This document shows positions 22,474-26,969 of a stretch of 26,969 nucleotides of DNA, in pieces. The notes under the pieces were generated by a model. It ran no database searches, had not been told where the DNA came from, and saw nothing but the letters and a program-made list of their open reading frames with translations. The stretch is taken from assembly GCA_002366835.1 (NCBI GenBank), contig DFBZ01000132.1:693-27661 (forward strand), read 5' to 3'. Position 1 is the first letter of the stretch. Each line of letters begins with the position of its first letter. The translations under genes were made by a program, and so were the position numbers. Source of the DNA: Gammaproteobacteria bacterium UBA3067 (GTDB lineage: Bacteria; Pseudomonadota; Gammaproteobacteria; Pseudomonadales; UBA3067).

Positions 22474-24156
22474 ATGGATTTCACAACGAAGCTAAAAAAC
22501 ATCGGAGGTGGCCTTAAAGCCACACACGACATAAAGCGGGTAAATGAAATAGCTTCAATAATGATCAAATATGGCTATGCTGACCTCACTCAACGACTGG
22601 GAATCGGGCCGGCAAGTAAACTACCCTTCCCAAAGACCCAAGTGGCTGAAACCCTCAGCGCGCCCGATCGTGCCATCACCGCCCTTCAAGAGATGGGGCC
22701 TACTTTTGTCAAGCTGGGGCAGTTGCTATCTACCCGCGTAGACTTGTTCAGCAAGGAATGGATTGAAGCCTTTGAGAGCCTACAAACCAAAGTATCCCCA
22801 TTACCCTTTGAAGAGCTTGAGTCGGTATTAAAACAATCTTTACCGGCTCCTTTATTGGATATCTTCGATTCGGTAGAAACAGCCCCCCTCGCCTCAGGTT
22901 CCATTGCCCAGGTTCATCGGGCTGTTTATCAAGGCAAGGATGTAGTGCTCAAGATTCAACGCCCCCACATCCGCCGGACAATTGAATCTGACCTGAGAAT
23001 CATGTCATTTCTGTCTGAAGTTGCGGCAAGCAGCATCCCTTCCTTGCAACGTTATACTCCACAGCAAGTGGTTCGCCACTTTGCCACATCGATGCGCAGG
23101 GAGTTAGATTTTACCCGAGAGGCCCGGGCCTCCGACCGAATTCGAGCGAACTTCCACGACACTGATTATGTAGTCATTCCCGAAATTTATTGGGACTACA
23201 CCTCTGCGCTGGTTTCAACGCAGGAATATATCAAGGGTATTCCCGCCAACGACATAGAGGCCATTGACGCAGCGGGGCTCGATCGAAAAGTGCTCGCTGT
23301 ACGCGGTGTTGACGCATTCCTAAAAATGGCATTGGAAGATGGTTTTTTCCACGCAGACCCCCACCCAGGCAATTTTTTCTACCTTCCTGGTAACAAACTT
23401 GTGCTAATCGATTTTGGCTTGGTGGGTAGCCTTTCAGATCAACGCCGTAAGGAGCTCGCCCAGCTACTGCACGGTGCCATCACCATGAATAGCCGTCCGG
23501 TTGTTGATGTACTGATGGATTGGGCAGGTGATGCCGAAATCGATATGGAGGGACTTACCGCCGACATCGACGCCCTGCTTGAAGAATATGATGGGGTTAG
23601 TCTTGCCCAGATTGATATCGGTGTCGTTCTAAACCAGCTAACAACTCTGGCAAGAAACCACGAACTGACCATGCCACCGGATCTCACCCTGCTGATTAAA
23701 TCAGTAATGATTCTTGAAGGACTTGGAAAAACCCTGAATCCTGATTTTGATCTGATAAAAGAAGCAGAGCCCTTTGTTCGCCGGGCAGTGTTACACCGCT
23801 ATTCTCCCGAATCACTTTTTCGGAAAAGCTTGGGATCAATCACTGAAATAGGCGGAATTATTGGCGAACTTCCACGAGACCTGCGCCGGATGCTGATTTT
23901 AATGCGCCGGGGTTATATCCCCATCAACATCAACGTGGATCAACTTGAAGAGTTTAGCCATAGGATTGAAAGCACTGCCAACAGAACTGTTATTGGCTTA
24001 ATTGTTGCCGCATTAATTGTCGGCTCATCCATCGTTATGACGGTAGATGCAGGGCCAAAGCTGTTTGGGCTGCCTTTCTTTGGCATGATGGGTTTTATAA
24101 CGGCGAATATTGGCAGCGGCTGGTTGCTTCTATCCATGTGGAACACTCGCAAATAA
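22474..24156 (+). CDS. UbiB/AarF (ABC1/ADCK) family atypical kinase-ATPase, membrane anchored
   Basis: This 560-residue member of the UbiB family has the KxGQ signature (Lys80-Leu-Gly-Gln83, FVKLGQLLSTR), the alanine-type nucleotide loop ASGSIAQVH (140-148), the invariant Lys160 (VVLKIQRP), REELDFTREA, the catalytic loop HADPHPGN (293-300) and the IDFG motif with Asp313. Two hydrophobic helices at ~503-525 and ~530-556 anchor the C-terminus in the membrane, as in UbiB. UbiB proteins support ubiquinone biosynthesis, probably by ATP-driven handling of lipid intermediates. This gene is not in the usual ubiE-ubiJ-ubiB operon, so it may be a paralogue rather than UbiB itself. GGAG lies seven bases before the ATG. 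Confidence 0.9.
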   Translation: MDFTTKLKNIGGGLKATHDIKRVNEIASIMIKYGYADLTQRLGIGPASKLPFPKTQVAETLSAPDRAITALQEMGPTFVKLGQLLSTRVDLFSKEWIEAFESLQTKVSPLPFEELESVLKQSLPAPLLDIFDSVETAPLASGSIAQVHRAVYQGKDVVLKIQRPHIRRTIESDLRIMSFLSEVAASSIPSLQRYTPQQVVRHFATSMRRELDFTREARASDRIRANFHDTDYVVIPEIYWDYTSALVSTQEYIKGIPANDIEAIDAAGLDRKVLAVRGVDAFLKMALEDGFFHADPHPGNFFYLPGNKLVLIDFGLVGSLSDQRRKELAQLLHGAITMNSRPVVDVLMDWAGDAEIDMEGLTADIDALLEEYDGVSLAQIDIGVVLNQLTTLARNHELTMPPDLTLLIKSVMILEGLGKTLNPDFDLIKEAEPFVRRAVLHRYSPESLFRKSLGSITEIGGIIGELPRDLRRMLILMRRGYIPININVDQLEEFSHRIESTANRTVIGLIVAALIVGSSIVMTVDAGPKLFGLPFFGMMGFITANIGSGWLLLSMWNTRK

Positions 24157-24169
24157 AACCCTTTAGGAC

Positions 24170-24361
24170 TTAGTGGATCGTTTCGGCAATATAAATAAGC
24201 TGAGAGGCTTCGTATTCCGTAAGCGTTCTTCCCAGCCGAATATATTCATCATATAGTACGCTAAGCTGGCGCGGGCGCAGAGAAAGTGGTTCATCCTCAT
24301 CCCCTGGCAGAACCGCCACAACATGTTGCTCCCCAAGAATATCAACAGCAAGTGTAATCAT
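24170..24361 (-). CDS. Small protein of unknown function (63 residues) between two UbiB-family genes
   Basis: This short minus-strand gene starts at ATG 24361 with AAGAGG eight bases upstream, a better ribosome site than most genes here. The protein starts MITLAVDILGEQHVVAVLPG, continues with an acidic DEDEPLSL segment and ends in a helix-like RTLTEYEASQLIYIAETIH. It has no signal peptide, membrane segment or cysteine. The composition looks protein-like, and it fills the gap between two plus-strand genes, converging on the first with 13 bp between stops. I do not recognise the family. It is probably real, but the small size keeps confidence moderate. Confidence 0.6.
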   Translation of the reverse strand: MITLAVDILGEQHVVAVLPGDEDEPLSLRPRQLSVLYDEYIRLGRTLTEYEASQLIYIAETIH

Positions 24362-24477
24362 TATTCTAACCTCTTTCCTAATGATAACTGTAAGATTGTG
24401 GCTAATTGGCGCTTTTCAAATTAACCACGAAAAAAAGAATTCTTACTTATGAATAATCGCTTTTCAGGATAAAGAAA

Positions 24478-26202
24478 ATGCCAGCACAAACAAATCACTC
24501 AACCCATACGCACAACACCGTCAAGCCAATCCATGAGCGAACTCGCTCGCTCAAAATTTACTGGACGACACTACTGGTTCTGGGAAGCTTTTTTAAATTT
24601 AAAATCCTCTCAATGATCTTGGGAGATAAATGGCGCAATAAACACCTTACTTTATTGATAGTAAAGAATTCCCGCCGTGTCAAAGATGCCATTCTAGACG
24701 CTAAGGGGCTTTTTATTAAGGTAGGCCAGCTTATCAGCATGATGGGAAATTTTTTACCTGAAGAATTTCGACGAGAGCTGGAATCTCTTCAGGATCAAAT
24801 TCCTGCCAGCCCTTCCTCACAAATTAGACGCAGGATAACAGAAGAGTTAGGTGCTCCCCCTGAAGAGCTATTTGAAACGTTTAACCCTAACCCTATCGCC
24901 AGCGCCTCTTTGGCCCAAGTACATGAAGCCACCCTCAAAAGCGGTGAGAGAATCGCACTCAAGGTTCAGCATATTGATATCGAGCACAGAGCCCAACAGG
25001 ATCTAAGAACCTTTAAACGCATCCTCACTCTTTTAAATATTGTGATGGGGCTGAGGGGAATATTGGCATACCACAGCCAAATACATGCAATGATCATGGA
25101 GGAGCTGGACTTTACACAAGAGGCCATTAACTTAAAAAAAATACGAACCAACTTTGCAGGAAATAAAGAAGTAAAATTTCCAACAACCTACGACAAGTAT
25201 TGTACCAAGCATATTATTGCCACTGAGTTTATAGACGGCGTTAAGCTCACAAACATCGATGCACTGGAAAAGTTCAACATAGACAAAGGAGTCCTCGCCA
25301 AAAAAATCTTAAAGGCTTACTGCGAAATGTTCCTGAAACACGGCCTGTATCACGCCGATCCCCATCCGGGAAACTTTCTGATTCAGCAGGATGGGACACC
25401 GGTGTTTATCGATTTTGGCGCCGTTGCAACCCTCTCCCCTTCCATGAAAGAAGGCATCCCCATGCTGCTCAACGCAGAATTGCAGCAAGATAATAAAAAG
25501 CTGCTTGCGGTATTACGGCGCATGGGCTTTATCACGCCCTTTGGCGAAGATGAGCTACTACTAAAGCTGATAGACCTCTATCAGCACCGCTTACACACCC
25601 GTAGTCATTTCAAGGACTGGACACTTGAATACATCATGGACGAGATGACCGATGATTGGGAGAGCATGTTTGATTTCACCAAGCTGGGAATTAGCACGGG
25701 CGAACTAATTTCTTCGTTCCAAATCCCTATAGACTGGGTATTACTGCATCGTACGCTTGCTTTGCTGGTAGGCTTAGCAACAGATTTAGCACCCCAGCTC
25801 CACCCTATACCAATCATACAGCCTTACCTCAAAACACTCGTTGCAGACACACGCACAGAGTGGGGAAAGCTTGCTGTTGACACTGTCTTGGACACCGCCA
25901 CTGCCATCGCATTAACGCCAAAAGAGCTACATACTGTTCTTAGAAACATCAACCAAGGAGATCTACAGCTTCAAATATATGGCTGGAAAGAAGCTATAAG
26001 CCTCGTTTATTGTTTAGGGCAACAACTGATTTATACCATCTTCACTCTGGCCAGCGGTGGCGCGTTTTATTGGGCTCACTGGAGCAAAGATTCTGAAATG
26101 GAGAGCTACACACTTGGATTATTCGTGCTTTTTTTATGGCTACTGCTTCGCGCCATGCACCACGGAAGAGACTTACAACGGAAAATTCATTATCGACGTT
26201 AG
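24478..26202 (+). CDS. Second UbiB/AarF-family atypical kinase-ATPase
   Basis: This 574-residue paralogue of the gene at 22474 keeps every family motif: KxGQ with Lys81-Val-Gly-Gln84 (FIKVGQLISMM), the alanine-type loop ASASLAQVH (141-149), Lys162 (ALKVQH), MEELDFTQEA, HADPHPGN (292-299) and IDFG with Asp312. It is diverged from the first copy and starts with a longer polar N-terminus rich in His and Thr followed by a hydrophobic stretch (TTLLVLGSFFKFKIL). The C-terminus has two hydrophobic segments (~522-540 and ~550-563). AGGA lies eight bases before the ATG. Two adjacent but divergent copies suggest different lipid substrates rather than recent duplication; that is inference. Confidence 0.88.
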   Translation: MPAQTNHSTHTHNTVKPIHERTRSLKIYWTTLLVLGSFFKFKILSMILGDKWRNKHLTLLIVKNSRRVKDAILDAKGLFIKVGQLISMMGNFLPEEFRRELESLQDQIPASPSSQIRRRITEELGAPPEELFETFNPNPIASASLAQVHEATLKSGERIALKVQHIDIEHRAQQDLRTFKRILTLLNIVMGLRGILAYHSQIHAMIMEELDFTQEAINLKKIRTNFAGNKEVKFPTTYDKYCTKHIIATEFIDGVKLTNIDALEKFNIDKGVLAKKILKAYCEMFLKHGLYHADPHPGNFLIQQDGTPVFIDFGAVATLSPSMKEGIPMLLNAELQQDNKKLLAVLRRMGFITPFGEDELLLKLIDLYQHRLHTRSHFKDWTLEYIMDEMTDDWESMFDFTKLGISTGELISSFQIPIDWVLLHRTLALLVGLATDLAPQLHPIPIIQPYLKTLVADTRTEWGKLAVDTVLDTATAIALTPKELHTVLRNINQGDLQLQIYGWKEAISLVYCLGQQLIYTIFTLASGGAFYWAHWSKDSEMESYTLGLFVLFLWLLLRAMHHGRDLQRKIHYRR

Positions 26203-26245
26203 ACTCTGCACGAAGTAGCCCTTGTCACCCCACATCACAACAGCC

Positions 26246-26575
26246 CTATAACTTAGGTGGTGGTGAAATATTGACAGGGAAAGGGGTGACTTTATCACCA
26301 GCACTGAGCATTTTCGCCACTCCCTCTTGTTTTACTTCGTCAATACGAATAATAGCCCCAACGGGTACAAAACTGCGCAAAACACCCTCAAACTCCGCCT
26401 TGAGTTTTTCTTCAGAAGGGTCAACAAGCACCTGGCTTCGCTCGCCAAAAATAAATTCTTCGATCTCTATAAAACCATAAAGCTCGCTCTGATAGATCTG
26501 CTTTGCATACATCTCATAAACAGAGCCTTGATTTAGGAATTTCACTCGATAGATGGATTGCTGTTCATTTTTCAT
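26246..26575 (-). CDS. DUF1820-family protein
   Basis: This 109-residue protein matches the DUF1820 family found in gammaproteobacteria, recalled from its pattern: IYRVKFLNQGSVYEMYAKQI, then YGFIEIEEFIFGERSQ, then VDPSEEKLKAEFEGV and AIIRIDEVKQEG. It is a small cytoplasmic, probably beta-barrel protein of unknown role. A short Pro-rich tail (NISPPPKL) ends it. The ribosome site before the ATG at 26575 is weak (GGGAG lies ~15 bases away), so translation may rely on other features, but the conserved region begins within a few residues of this start. It converges on the second UbiB-family gene with a 43-bp gap that has no clear terminator. Confidence 0.85.
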   Translation of the reverse strand: MKNEQQSIYRVKFLNQGSVYEMYAKQIYQSELYGFIEIEEFIFGERSQVLVDPSEEKLKAEFEGVLRSFVPVGAIIRIDEVKQEGVAKMLSAGDKVTPFPVNISPPPKL

Positions 26576-26792
26576 GATAAGCCGGTAGGACTCCCAGTTT
26601 TAAATAAATGCCATCACGCCAAAGGAATTGAAACACCCTCCTCGGGAAGCGGCTGAGCATACGGGCTAGTATATACCGATATAAAACGAACAGAAACGAA
26701 AGGGAGTTATGATTCACTTCATTCCACGAGAATATAAATTGCGAACAGTCTTCGTAAACCTAAATTAATCAGGCAGGCTGTCAGGTTCCAAC

Positions 26793-26798
26793 TATAAT
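26793..26798 (+). promoter_or_regulatory. Consensus -10 for the gene at the window end
   Basis: A perfect TATAAT (26793-26798) lies ~70 bases before the ATG at 26869. The -35 is poor. It is flanked by CCAAC and GTTGG (5-bp inverted repeat, 26788-26811), which could be an operator. The remaining spacer from 26576 holds nothing else I can support. Confidence 0.4.
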
Positions 26799-26868
26799 AT
26801 TTTATTGTTGGCTCTAAATGCAGCCTCGAAATCTACAATATACCTCGTATTCAACTTAGAGCTCAGCC

Positions 26869-26969
26869 ATGAAACCAGGATCTGATACCGCCAAAGCACG
26901 TGTTGTTATTTTAACCAACTTATATCGTATCAAGTGCAGCATCAATATTGTTCCTGGAGTACGCTTAAC
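26869..26969 (+). CDS. Start of a small unknown protein (3' end outside window)
   Basis: The frame starts at ATG 26869 with AGAG seven bases upstream and remains open to the window end, giving 33 residues (MKPGSDTAKARVVILTNLYR, then IKCSINIVPGVRL). The pattern 'V-V-I-x-T-x-x-Y-R-I ... I-x-x-x-P-G-x-R-L' recalls small conserved bacterial proteins whose motif continues T-D-F/Y-L-N (the DUF6812 type, from memory). The fragment is too short to be sure. It diverges from the DUF1820 gene. Confidence 0.5.
   Translation, partial: MKPGSDTAKARVVILTNLYRIKCSINIVPGVRL

Noticed and set aside
26224..26290. GTCACCCC / GGGGTGAC inverted repeat at the end of the DUF1820 gene
   Set aside because: The arms are over 50 bases apart, one lies inside the coding region, and there is no T-run, so it is not a credible terminator.
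26709..26768. 19-residue open frame after AAAGGGAG
   Set aside because: The ribosome site is too close to the ATG, the product is very short and nothing supports conservation.
1..26969. Search for CRISPR arrays, insertion sequences, tRNA genes and phage genes
   Set aside because: No regularly spaced repeats, transposase motifs, cloverleaf sequences or phage proteins were seen by eye on either strand.

Overview
The window looks like chromosome from a moderate-GC, AT-leaning gammaproteobacterium. The gene set (PrpC-type methylcitrate synthase, AcnB, YcbL, DUF1820, paired UbiB-family ATPases, a complete RND/TolC tripartite pump) suggests a marine, aerobic, Cellvibrionales-like heterotroph. That placement is inference from protein resemblance, not from a marker gene. 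I see no phage, IS element, CRISPR array, tRNA or rRNA. It reads as ordinary chromosome carrying several small accessory operons.

Layout. Positions 1-219 hold the tail of a SPOR-domain protein. An LCM-type methyltransferase follows (373-1179) and converges on a minus-strand 2-methylcitrate synthase gene, prpC (1316-2437), across a shared terminator. A dienoyl-CoA isomerase-like crotonase (2715-3563, minus) diverges from a metallo-beta-lactamase-fold hydrolase (3918-4976). A copper operon csoR-copZ-copA (5180-8268) is driven by a promoter that carries a CsoR-type palindrome. A periplasmic cyclophilin (minus, 8459-9043) diverges from an SDR oxidoreductase plus NUDT19-like Nudix pair (9186-10791). 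Aconitase B (11020-13596, TTG start) has a leader with two large hairpins, and a YcbL-like MBL hydrolase follows it. An autoregulated-looking efflux operon tetR-mfp-rnd-tolC (14429-20853) has a promoter and a 39-bp near-palindrome in front. An exported MORN-repeat protein (minus, 20931-22115) comes next. Two UbiB/AarF-family ATPases (22474-24156, 24478-26202) flank a 63-residue antisense gene, and a DUF1820 gene (minus) and the start of a small unknown gene close the window.

How the genes fit together. Two clear functional units are copper detoxification (sensor, chaperone, exporter) and drug or solvent efflux (repressor, adaptor, pump, outer-membrane channel). A looser theme is acyl-CoA and propionate metabolism: PrpC, the dienoyl-CoA isomerase homologue, the CoA-hydrolase-like Nudix protein, and AcnB, which in other bacteria can act on 2-methylisocitrate/aconitate-type substrates. 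The rest of a methylcitrate operon (prpB, prpD or acnD/prpF) is absent from the window.

The least explained parts are the long perfect hairpins in the leaders of prpC and acnB, neither followed by a U-tract, the C-terminal domain of the MORN protein, and the small antisense gene between the two UbiB paralogues.
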